This document shows, piece by piece, positions 30,870 to 41,167 of a stretch of 64,000 bases of DNA (its first letter is position 1; each line of letters begins with the position of its first letter). Below the pieces are notes generated by a model. That model made no database searches. It saw only the letters and a list, made by a program, of their open reading frames with translations, and had not been told where the DNA came from. Origin of the DNA: Sphagnum compactum (lineage: Eukaryota; Bryophyta; Sphagnopsida; Sphagnales); the NCBI GenBank assembly GCA_965153455.1, contig OZ234495.1, positions 1,364,001-1,428,000 on the forward strand, read 5' to 3'. The translations under genes were made by a program, and so were the position numbers.

Positions 30870-31316
30870 ATGGGTTGTCGAGGATTTGTCCTCGGCAAAG
30901 CCTTGATCTCGAAGCTTTTTTGGGATCCCTGTTCAGCTCCTCCCTTCAGTTTGCGGGTGTGTGGCTTTCGTGCCGTAGCGGCAGCAAGAGAAGCCGGAGC
31001 AACAGCAGAGACAGCGGCAGCAGCAGCGGTTTCGGAGGAGGGGCGGAGGATTAGGAAAGTGGGAGTTTTCTGGGACTTGGACAACAAGCCGCCCAAGCAA
31101 GTACCTCCATTTGTTGCTGCCTTGCATCTCAGAAATGTGGCGGGGAAGTTCGGTGAGGTTGTGGATGTCGTAGCTTACGCGAACCGGCATGCATTTTCTT
31201 TTCTTCCGCAATGGGTTAAAGAGCAACGGAAGGATAGAAAACTCCTTGACAAACTTGAGACTGCAGGCGTTGTGAAGGTAAGTCCATGTAGCATCTTTTC
31301 TTTCGCAATTATTTTC

Positions 31317-31347
<31 letters not shown>

Positions 31348-32470
31348 AAGCGAAGATCCTCCCAGCTTCTGCGTTGAAAGTTCTTTCAATGTTCTTGAGA
31401 GAGGTCTCTTGAGTTTTAGGGTTTTTTTTTGAGCACCTCTCTCTCAGTGACCTTTATTGCTATTTGGTTTCTTGACTGCGTCGAAGAACAGCCCAGAGAG
31501 CCATACGTTTGTGGCTACTGTGGGTGCAAATGTCGAACTAATGAGAAGCTGAAGAAGCACTTCCGAGATCTTCATGAGCGGGAGCGAAAGAAGAGAATGA
31601 ATCGAATGGACTCCATGAAAGGAAAGCGACGTCTCAAGTACAAAGCAAGCTTGGCTGAAAAGGAAGAAAGGTACAAACGGACCTAAAATTGATGAGGATT
31701 CCTCTGAATTTTCTCTGTGAAAATTTGAAGGAGAAGATAACTGTCTTGGGATCCAGGGCAGATCTGTTTATTTGATATACATTTGAATGTGATGATGACT
31801 TCCTGCACAGTTTTCATGATCATGAATGAGGATCTGTACAACAAGAAATGTTTGGGGTTCACTTCTGTCTCCCAGGTACAGGAATGCTTCCAAGGAGATT
31901 TTAGTTCCAAAAGTAGGATATGGGCTTGCATCAGAGTTGAGAAGAGCAGGAGTTTATGTGAGAAGGGTAGAGGACAAGCCACAAGCTGCTGACGAAGCTC
32001 TGAAATCACATATGGCAAGGTCAATCAAACAAGGGTTGCATTGCATTTGTCTAGTGTCTGATGATTCTGATTTCTCCAATGCATTGCGAGTAGCTCAACA
32101 GAAACAGCTTCGGACTGTTGTTGTTGGTGACACGACCACACTAAGTCAGTTTGCAGATATCAAATTCTCATGGGAAGATGTTGCATCAGGCAAAGCTCTT
32201 GCCAGAGCTACTGAGGCTCATTGGCTGTGGTCCACAGAGGATGCTTTGCACAAAGAGTATATGGAGGATTGCCTTGAGAGGAGGGAAGGTGAGATTGCAC
32301 AAAGTTATCTCAGGAGCGAGGCTTCACTTTTCTCAGAGGATGAAGAAGATGATTGCCTGTGGGAAGAAGATAGACAACAAGCTCCGTTACAGAAAGCAGT
32401 TTCTGTAGACTACTGGTGGATGTCTGATGATGATGAAGATCAAGATGATGCTCGCAGCACAGACAATTGA
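30870..32470 (+). CDS. NYN-domain nuclease-like protein with C2H2 zinc finger, three exons
   Basis: Exons 30870-31277, 31492-31670 and 31876-32470 join in frame to 393 aa. After an Ala/Arg-rich N-terminus that could be an organelle-targeting peptide (inference), a NYN/PIN-like fold begins with VGVFWDLDNKPPK (about residue 68), whose DxDN acidic residues are typical of the family. It is followed by AYANRHAFSFLPQWVKEQRK. Exon 2 holds one C2H2 finger, CGYCGCKCRTNEKLKKHF plus RDLH (Cys-x2-Cys-x12-His-x4-His). The second NYN half follows with LVPKVGYGLASELRRAG, DKPQAADEAL and LVSDDSDFSNAL. The order matches Arabidopsis proteins annotated as putative endonuclease or glycosyl hydrolase with C2H2 zinc finger; the NYN fold points to RNA cleavage, but substrate and activity are unproven. 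The C-terminus is acidic (EDEEDD, SDDDEDQDD). The ATG at 30870 sits after the CT/CG promoter tract. An in-frame upstream ATG at 30666 would add about 68 low-complexity residues. Confidence 0.85.
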
Positions 32471-32720
32471 CTCCTCTGGTTTTCAATGAAAACAGTGCAG
32501 ATCACGTGCCAGTTTCAACTTCCAGTTTTCAATATGGCATGCCAGAAGACAGCAATAATTGGATTTCTCAAAATCCTGCAGTGTGGTGAAACAGCTCATC
32601 TTTCTGTGAGCGTCTTTCTTCCATATGATGAGAGATTTCTGATTGTACATATCATTGTTCTTTTTCTGCTTTGTGAATTCTTGTAATGGTGCAAGGGTCA
32701 CATTCTTATGTACAGAGGGT

Positions 32721-32843
32721 TTCAAAGTCTTGTGGAGGTTTCTCCGCAATCTATTGGATATATTATGCACACTGTCAGGTTACCTTCAAAGTGTTGTGGA
32801 GATTTCTCTGCAATCTCAGAGATATTTTATGCACACTCAGGGA
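32721..32843. repeat. 64-bp tandem duplication in the NYN 3' flank
   Basis: TTCAAAGTCTTGTGGAGGTT...CGCAATCT...TTATGCACACT is repeated 64 bp later as TTCAAAGTGTTGTGGAGATT...TGCAATCT...TTATGCACACT. Confidence 0.8.
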
Positions 32844-34069
32844 CTGATCCTGAATTTGTGAGGATAGTCTGAGGGCATTCTCAGTGTCTGGGTTGTGGCT
32901 TTAAGGTGGATGATGAAGTAAATTTTATTGATGCTGGATCAGCTCAGAGCACTGTCAAGTGGTAGTTAGGTGTCATTGTGGGTGACCCAGAAGTGGCTCA
33001 CCATGTCTACCACTGTGGGGCAAATCCTGCTTGATGCTATTGATAGTGACAGTTGTCAATGCTGTGTGTTGCAACAGGCTTTTCTTCAAAGGTGGATCAT
33101 CAGCAGATACAAGCCAGCATCATGGCCAACACTGTTCGTTGCAATATCTGCTGGTCTGCACTTTTGAGGCCCTCTGCAATTTGTAAGGGAGGCACAGTCA
33201 TGGTGATTATCTTCTCTCTCTCTCCGTCTGTCCCCACAGACAACAACAGTGTGCCTACATCATTTGCCTGCATGCAGGTAGGGGTGTTATGATTTCTAGA
33301 ACAGAGGCTGTGTAAGTGGCAGCAATAGTGGGCCTCATTGTGAGTCATCATCGATCTTGATACTGTTTCCAACCCAAGTTGCCTAACTTCAAAAGTAGAG
33401 ATGGTATTTTTTATTTCTCTGTATAATATATCCCAATGAACAACTTCAAATACAAGAAGTTCACTTGCTTCCAAAACTCCCGTATGCAGCAAATACAACC
33501 TTAATGCATAGTTTGATTCAATCATGGCTGCGGTAGGGTGTGGTGATGACGGACACATGGACCTGAGTGCTGCCAAAAATTACATCATGAAATTCAAAAC
33601 TTTTGCGTGTTTTAAAATCTGTTGGCCATGTCTGGGTGGGCATCGAACAAAGAGTTGGAAGAAGAGGCAATAGAGTTGCATCTAGGGGATGCATGTTGCA
33701 AATCCTTTGAGAATTTCCAGGAAGAACAAGAAGATGAAAGGAGCTGAAGGGCCTATCGTGTCATTGACCCTTCACCCAACTTAGACGAGTCTTATGTTTT
33801 GACTACCTAGATGAAGGCAGGTAAAGAGTTGCTACAGGACAAGAGTGGGAACATTCAGGATACTCATGCTTTTCTATCCTCACTCATTGTACTCAGTGTG
33901 CCAAATTCATGTTTTCCAACCCTGAGTGGTGGTGATACTTTTCCAAGAATGAAATGCAAAGAAGAAAAACTTTGCTTGTTCTTTTCCCTTTGCAAAGAAG
34001 AAAAGCTGTGCTCCTTCTCTCTTTGTGAAGATGATTGCTCTGGTGAATTACATCAAAATGGGTTCTGGC

Positions 34070-34355
34070 ATTCAATTAAAGAACCCAATCATCATGGTTG
34101 CTAAGATAAACAGTGCTTAACCCTGCCACTCAATTTGAGAAGCCAATCATCATGATTGCTAAGGTTAACACTGCTTAACCCTGTCATTCAATTCAAGAAA
34201 TCAATCATCATGATTGCTAAGGCAAACACTGCCTAACTCCACCATTCAATTTGAGAAATTAATCATCATGGTTGCTAATGTAAACACTGCTTAACTCCAC
34301 CATTCTGTTCTAGAAATCAATCATCATGGTTGCAAAGGTAAACACTGCTTATCTC
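34070..34355. repeat. 58-bp minisatellite, five copies
   Basis: The word AATCATCATG recurs at 34087, 34145, 34203, 34261 and 34319, an exact 58-bp period. Each is followed by ATTGCTAAGGTAAACACTGC-like sequence and a CCATTCAATTTGAGAAATC-like spacer. Copies are about 80-90% alike by eye. Confidence 0.92.
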
Positions 34356-35016
34356 TGTGACTCTTGTAGCTGTAATCTGATACTGAAATGACACAAACAT
34401 CTGCACCTTGAAAACATGGTCCTTGTTGCTGCCCCTTTGGAAATCTGACAAAGAATGAAGAGAATGATGACACATGGTGGTCCACTTTGTTTTGGACTTC
34501 TGCTTTCCCCCATCATCTTATTTCTAATAACAAGCAGCAAAATCCTTAACTTAAGATTACAACCTGAATTAGAGATCTCCATGCTACTGCTGCAATTAAG
34601 TTTGTAACATCCAAGTGAAATTAAGTTAAAACTTCTCACTGTGTTGTTTTCTGTGATGCAACAGCAAGCACACGTCATGAATGTGTGTGTACGCAATATG
34701 TGAAAGTTAGAGCATGATCTCCCAAGCGATTCAACATGCTGTGTGTGTGTGCACAACAAAAAATCATTTTGCAAAGCAAACATTCAACATGCTGAATGTG
34801 TGGAAACAAGCATGATTTTTATATATATATGTAGCTCAGTGTGAAGTCTTTCCATCGCTCTATTCTTTATTATTTTTGCAAGCTCACACAAACCTTGTAC
34901 AATTCAAGCTTTCTGTGTGACAGAAAAGACACTGGAGATCTTCAGTTGTTGCAAACTAGTTAGTAGAAAGAAGCACGAAAGGCAGACTGGTTTTTGAGAA
35001 TTTGCGAAAGAAGGTG

Positions 35017-37180
35017 ATGGCGGGTTCTGAGCATCTACACTTGAAGGAGATGAAAGCTGGCTTGTGTGAGCTTCACATACAAGGCTCTTCCTCATCTGCT
35101 GCCCCATGTGAAGAAACTTCAGAAACTATGACAATCATGGGTGGTGGTGGTCCCTACCCAGATGTGGACAAGAGTCTGCGTGCTTTAGCAGGGGCTGCAG
35201 AAGGCTTTGGACATGCAGCTGTCGGTGGGCTCAATGGCAAGCTCTACTATGTCACATCTCTTGAAGGTGGCATTTCATCCATGCACCACCCACCTGCAGT
35301 GTATCCAATTTGTTCAATCCTTTGTGTAGCACAAATGGATCCTAGTGATTGTTCAATCCTTCAATTGCACCACATATGATTGATTTTTCTCCTTTTAGTT
35401 GTTTCTGTGTTGTTGTGTGGTTTGGGTTTTTAGCATCTGTTTGAGCATTTTGTGCATGCACTATTTTAGAGAGTTCTTGCAAGATCCAGTTCATAACAGC
35501 AACTTTTTAAAAAAAAAATTTGTTCATTTTGTGCAGATGATGGTCCAGGTACACTGCGAGAAGGCTGCAATTCAAAAGATCCACTCTGGATAGTCTTCAA
35601 GGTTTCTGGGACCATTCCCTTAATACAAGGCATCTTGGTTTCTTCAAACAAGACGATTGATGGGCGTGGACATCATGTAAAAATCACTGGCAAGAGCTTG
35701 CAGCTGTTCAAGTGTGAGAATGTGATCATTTGCAACTTGGAGTTTGAGGGTGGAACAGGACCAGATGTGGATGGTATCCAGTTGAAGCGTGGTACATCAC
35801 ATGTATGGATTGATCGCTGCACATTTTCCAACTATGCCGATGGCTTGATTGACATCACTCTGCAATCCTCTTATGTCACTGTTTCAAGGTAAAATATCTG
35901 ATGATGATGATGAATTTGCAAATTTGGTGTGTGCTCTGAAACAATTCATGTCAAGCTTTCTTGGGAGCTCAAGAGCTTTGTGATAACAATCTATGTACCT
36001 ATCATCTTCATCATCATCATTGTCGTCGTCATCATCTGCTTCAGATAGATTTGCTTGTTTGTTCTGATGACAATTTTGCTTCATTCACCTTGTTTGCTGC
36101 TGTTTATTGGAATTTATGAATTTGGTCAGATGCCATTTCTTCAAACACAATAAGACAATGCTGATTGGTGCAAGCCCAAAGCATGTAGGAGACCGCAACA
36201 TTCGAGTCACCATCCATCACTGCTTTTTTGATGGAACAAGGCAACGCCACCCACGAGTACGATTCGGAAAAGTCCATCTCTATAACAACTACACACGAGC
36301 ATGGGCTGTGTATGGAGCCTGTGCAAGTGTGGAATCTCAGGTACAAGAATCTACCAGATCTTACATGCCTATATCTAGCTGCAAGTAGATCTCTCTTTTT
36401 CTCTGTAAGAAAATTTCTTTATAAGATTGATACCAGCTTAGTTGGAATCTGTAGACAATAGTGATAAAAATGCAGAGATAGATTTCTCTCTTTGCTCTGA
36501 ATGAGGATCTTGAATGACGATTTGGAGCATCTGGGGTGGAATCTGTAGTCTGTAGACATATTGATCAGGTTCTTCTTCATCATCCTTGAACAAAAAATGA
36601 TTTACATCTTTCTGAATAGGAGAGATGTGGTTCAACAGATTTTGTCACAGCATTGTGTTTATGAAGCTGCAGACAACAAGAAGGCATTTGAATATTACAT
36701 TGAAAAGGTAAAGCATGAACTGAAATTTCTGACATTGGTTTTTCTGCTTCTCTAGCTTTCCACTGTCTTCTTTTCTTTTTCTGTTTGGCTCTGTTTTTTG
36801 GAAGATTTCATAATTTTGAGCTTCCTCTCTTCTTCTTCTCCTTCTGTTTGGATCTGTTTTTGGGGATCAGCATACTTTTGCAAATGCATTATTGTTATAT
36901 GCAGGCAGCAGATCGTGATGAGAAGGAGTCAGGAAGTCTTCGATCAGAGGGAGATTTGTTCCTCAATGGTGCTGAGGGCCATGTTCAGGACCCTGATTCT
37001 GTGTTCAAAGCCCAAGACTTTTATGAACACTGGACTCTTGAACCTGCAGACATGGATCTCATCGAGAATGTGTCAAGGAATGCAGGCTGGCAGAACATTG
37101 CAGATCTGCCTTCTGACCTCACAGATGTGAACGAAGAAGAAGAAGAAGAAGAAGAAGAAGAAGATGATAATGCAATCTGA
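35017..37180 (+). CDS. Pectate lyase-like protein (PL1 family), five exons
   Basis: Exons 35017-35266, 35537-35888, 36130-36340, 36639-36707 and 36905-37180 join in frame to 385 aa. Family PL1 lyases cleave de-esterified pectin by beta-elimination using calcium. Visible signatures are DKSLRALAGAAEGFG near residue 50, IDGRGHHVKITG (about 124-135), WIDRCTF (174-180), DGLIDIT (185-191), VTVSRCHF, HNKTMLIG (207-214), and RQRHPRVRFGKVHLYNNY (238-255), the last with the arginine/proline segment used in catalysis. The pattern matches the plant clade of Arabidopsis At3g55140/At5g04310, recalled from memory. No N-terminal signal peptide is evident, so secretion is not supported by the sequence. The C-terminus has a run of ten Glu followed by Asp-Asp, from a GAA repeat. 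The first true ATG in the frame is 35017. The exon-4 acceptor (CAACAG at 36633-36638) was chosen because it restores SVESQ-ILSQ. Confidence 0.88.
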
Positions 37181-38368
37181 GACCAAAGTTCCTCCATCCT
37201 TTGCTCAACTTGTATATAGATATAAACCTCAAGAAATTCCTAGTTTGCTTGGCAACACACTGATTCCAAGCTCTACCTAAACCTTGCTGCAATTGTTTAC
37301 AATATATAATCTCTGGAAGAGATTCTTCCAGAGGCACATTTGCAGCAGTACTTGTTTCAAAATTATGTTTACAGCAGCACTATTGTTTGTTACTCTGTAT
37401 CTTCTTTATTGTAAATTGCCTTACACATACAAAACATATTGGTCTATGTAAATATATACATATAATCAGATGAATTTCCTGTGGACATTTGTGAAAGAAT
37501 GGCACCTTGGGTAAATGATTGTGGCAAGGATTACAATTCTCTCAATCTTCTTCTTCTGATGCAAACTTTTTCTCTGAGTCTTCTTTTGATGGTGCAAAAT
37601 TTCTGGGATCTTGTGAGGAGTGTGGCAGATTTGTAATGGCTCTACTGAGTCATGTCTTAAAAGCAGGGGAAAATTTTGGAGGAGACATTTACAAAGTCAT
37701 GTTGCACTCTTGATCTTCTTCTTCGTCTGATGATGCAAAGTTTTCCAGATCTTGTGTAAAACTGCAGCACATTTGTAATCACTACTGACTCATCTATTGA
37801 AGGGGTTGAGTCTTTGCTTTTTCCATGGCATGCTGCACAACGTGCCAATCTTGTTTGTCGTCACAAGCCCCCTTTCTTTCATCCCTTGCATTTCCTCTCT
37901 CACACTCTCAAGTTCCTCAAGACCACAAACTTTGCCTGCCCCTTGTTCCCTGATGCAATCTTCTTCTTCTTTGTTGTCCTCCTCCTCTTCTTCTTGTCCA
38001 TCTCTATGAAGAGATGTGATAAGTTCTCAAACTCTGATGTCACTGGTCTCACTTTCAGGAAGTTGCTCTTGTTTCCTTCAAGAGGATGGCAACAGGCTTG
38101 TGGGGGCTATTCTGCAGCAGCAGGTAAACAATTTTCAGGCAGGGAGAAAACATAGAGAAGAAGAAAACGAAGCAGAAGCAGAGGAGAGGGAGGATGCAGT
38201 CCAAGGGTAGCAGTAGATGATGTGCCAGGCAGAAACCCAAGTTTTGGTGGCACATTCTGGAATGCATCCCATGCTTGATGCTGTTGAGCAAAACCTGGAT
38301 GTATGTGGAGATGGCTTACAGCTCCTGGAAGATTACAAATTCTGCACCTCTCCTTTCCTCATTAGCTT

Positions 38369-38745
38369 GCAACAGAAAGTGGAATTTTGTAGCCAAGGCT
38401 TGAGCTTTCTGAAGACAGAAAGAAGAAGAATTTTGTAGCTGAGGAGCTCAAGTTTTTTGCGAACAGAGAAGAAACATTTGTAGCTGATGTGCTCAAGCTT
38501 TTTGCAACAGAAAGAAGAAGAATTTGGAGCTGAAGTGCTCAAGATTTTTGCAGCAGAAAGAAGAATTTGGAGCTGAAGCAGTCAAGTGTTTTCCAACAGA
38601 AAGAACAAGAATTTGGAGCTGGAGCAGTTGAGCATTTTACAACAGAAAGAAGAAATTAGAGCTGAATTGCTTGAGCTTTTTGCGAACAAAAAGAAAAAGA
38701 ATTTCTAGCTGGGGTTTGAGATTTTTGCAACAGAAAGTGGAACAA
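38369..38745. repeat. About 45-bp minisatellite, eight to nine copies
   Basis: GCAACAGAAAGAAGAAGAAT, then TTGGAGCTGAAGTGCTCAAG, then a short T-run recurs. The CAGAAAG-type word starts near 38369, 38411, 38459, 38504, 38550, 38593, 38639, 38682 and 38727, a mean spacing of about 45 bp (range 42-48). Spacing and sequence vary among copies, so the array is old. Confidence 0.9.
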
Positions 38746-39063
38746 TAGCTACACAAGTGGACACAGAAGTTGTTTGCTTCATGATGATGCACTAGACTGA
38801 TGAAATAATGGAAGAACTGAATCACAGCTGTTTCTTGAAGAGTTTCACATGGAATTTTGCTACGGAATGGTCAAACTGATTGACAGAAATTTTCAACTTT
38901 GCAATTCTTTGATGAATGTCAATTTTTGCCATGCAATGGTACCTGTTTTGTGAAACTGTTGCAAAACATTGCTTTGTAAATTGTTAACAAATGTTACATT
39001 TTACAATCAAGATGTTTAGATATGATTGCCATTTCAGAGGTTTGAGAGATTGCTGTTGCTCAT

Positions 39064-39235
39064 GGAGCCATGTGCAAGCTTGGCTCCCTCCATCCCTCCT
39101 CCCCATTACAGATCAGCAGCATGAGCCACCACATGCAAGCTGGGCTCCCTCCATCTCCTTCCCCTTGCAGATCAGCAACATCAGCCACCGCATCTAAGCT
39201 TGGCTCCCTCCATCTCCTTCATGTTGCAGATCATG
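39064..39235. repeat. About 60-bp tandem repeat, three copies
   Basis: GCAAGCTTGGCTCCCTCCAT, then CTCC, then CAGATCAGCA, then GAGCCACC recurs. The AAGCT/AAGCTG word starts at 39076, 39137 and 39196. Confidence 0.85.
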
Positions 39236-41167
39236 CATGCTTTTGTCAAATCCTGAACCCTTAAAGCCTCAACTGTTCATCCAAATGGTCCTCAAAGGAC
39301 CAAGCCCTCCAACCCTGAAACCAAGAATTTTAGAGTAAGCATGATTTGCATATGTACGAATCCACAGATGTGTAAAGAGTACTAAAACAAAGATAGTTCC
39401 TTTTTTCTAGGTGTTCCAACAATAATCAATTGAAGACAAAACTCACTTCCACAGAAATCCTTAGACCTGATGTCTCTCAAAAACTTCAAAACTTCTAAAC
39501 AGATATCATCTTCTACTCTGAGGTTAAACAAGAAATGGTCTGGTGTGGCATTTCCATGGTTGAATGAACCAATAGACAACTTGCAACGATCAGAGGTTCT
39601 GAAGATTGTGAAGGATCTGAGAAACTGAAAACATTCAAAGCTGTGAAATCTAGAACAGCTAGAGATCACATGTCAATGCCACTATTGCGAGGGACTCAAC
39701 AGGTTCTCACCTTTGATTTGCATAGAGTTTGCCAGAACATTTAGTTGGCTCCAACAGCAGTGACTGAAATTTCAGTAGAACAAGAAGACATACACTACCT
39801 CAGATGTAAATTTCAGGAGAACAAGAAGACATACACTACCTGGCAAAAGGTGTATGGTTAGACTCTTGGAACCTGCATGCAAATGTGGAGGTGGGGTATT
39901 TCTACCTGCCTTCACACATTCCCTTGAGCTTGCAGTGACAATATCCAACATTGTGCTCCTGCCCTCCTCCAACTGCTGTTGTCACCACCGCTTGGGTACT
40001 TGAAAGGTTATAAAAAGTTGTTTATGCTTTTAAGACCACTCCGTACACTCACAGATTGAAACATATCTCATGACTGTCACCACACACTTTGTGGACAGTA
40101 TTAATGATCTACCACATTGCCTTCTGATCTTCTTCAGAAAGTATAAATGCAAACACACTGCTCAGCAGAGTGAATGCCAATCAAGAGGATGGAAAAATTA
40201 AACATGCTACCTATACACAATGCCTCAAACTGCAATACATGTAAAAGAGTATAAAAACTATACTCCAGGTTTGCTAAACAAGCAGATCACAGCTGAAAGA
40301 GAATGCAACGTTGAGTCCTGAAATTCACTTACATGTGTGGGACAGTGGAATAAATTTGTAAAGCTAATGACATAACAGCTCCAAATACAAACTGTGCATA
40401 CATGGTCAAAATGCACATGCATTTCCCACTCATGCATTTTGACAACTACCAGTGGTAGAGCACCAGATCCACCTAGATTGTATTTGGAAGATAAATCACC
40501 CTCTGAGAAGCCTGAGAACTTGATCTAATAGAGACAAAAGTTTGGCAGGGAAGAAGTACTCACTAGAGTGCTCATGTATGAAAGGTGCAGCTGTCACCTT
40601 CAACTTTGCTGGCAAAACTCCAAGTCTAAAATTGTGATTTGGTGACCAGTATTCTCTTAAGTTGGAACCATATGCTGGCTCATACTCTAACCCATCCCTC
40701 CTATGTTCCCCCATTTCTCTCTTCCAATCTGCTTATAAACATCCTGTCACCAATTCATGCAGGGTAAGATTCTAACAGGGCATATAATCCAAAGGCTGCA
40801 GCAACCATTTGTTGTTTTGGAATCTATCAAAAAGAGATCTGCCACTTTACAGATTTCTTCTGCATTTATATGTGGCCATTAAAGCAGCAATGGCAATAGT
40901 TGCAGAAATGGGGCCACTTCTGGAGTGGCATCGTCAAATGTGGGTAGTGCATGTGATTTCTATTGGACATCTTGAGGCCAACAATATAATACCACATCTT
41001 TCAGTGAGATGCATAGTTCAATCTTCGAGATGCAAAGAGGATTGCTACAAACTGCCTCCACTTTCTTACAATCCGTCCTGGGTTACCTTTTACTACAGAG
41101 GGGCTGAACTTGAAATCCCAAGTTGTCACAAGGTGACAAGCATATACAAGAAAAGAGGTGCCTTTTC

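Larger units (their letters stand above)
32471..35016. other. 3' flank of the NYN gene and spacer before the pectate lyase
   Basis: No gene seen. It contains a 64-bp duplication (32721-32843), a GCAAAGAAGAAAA duplication near 33957-34010 and a 58-bp minisatellite (34070-34355). A TATATATATATG stretch near 34819-34832 lies about 190 bp before the pectate-lyase ATG and could serve as its TATA region. Confidence 0.5.
37181..41167. other. Spacer between convergent pectate-lyase and PRAF genes, repeat-rich
   Basis: No conserved exon is visible. The 3' flanks of two convergent genes meet here. Two minisatellites (38369-38745 and 39064-39235) and a 49-bp duplication near 39775-39840 are present. 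TC-rich words around 37540-38010 give Ser/Leu-rich spurious frames. Confidence 0.5.

Noticed and set aside
30635-31096. 153-codon frame antisense to the NYN gene's first exon
   Set aside because: It runs through the CT and CG microsatellites and exon 1 in antisense and gives low-complexity Arg/Glu/Ala sequence.
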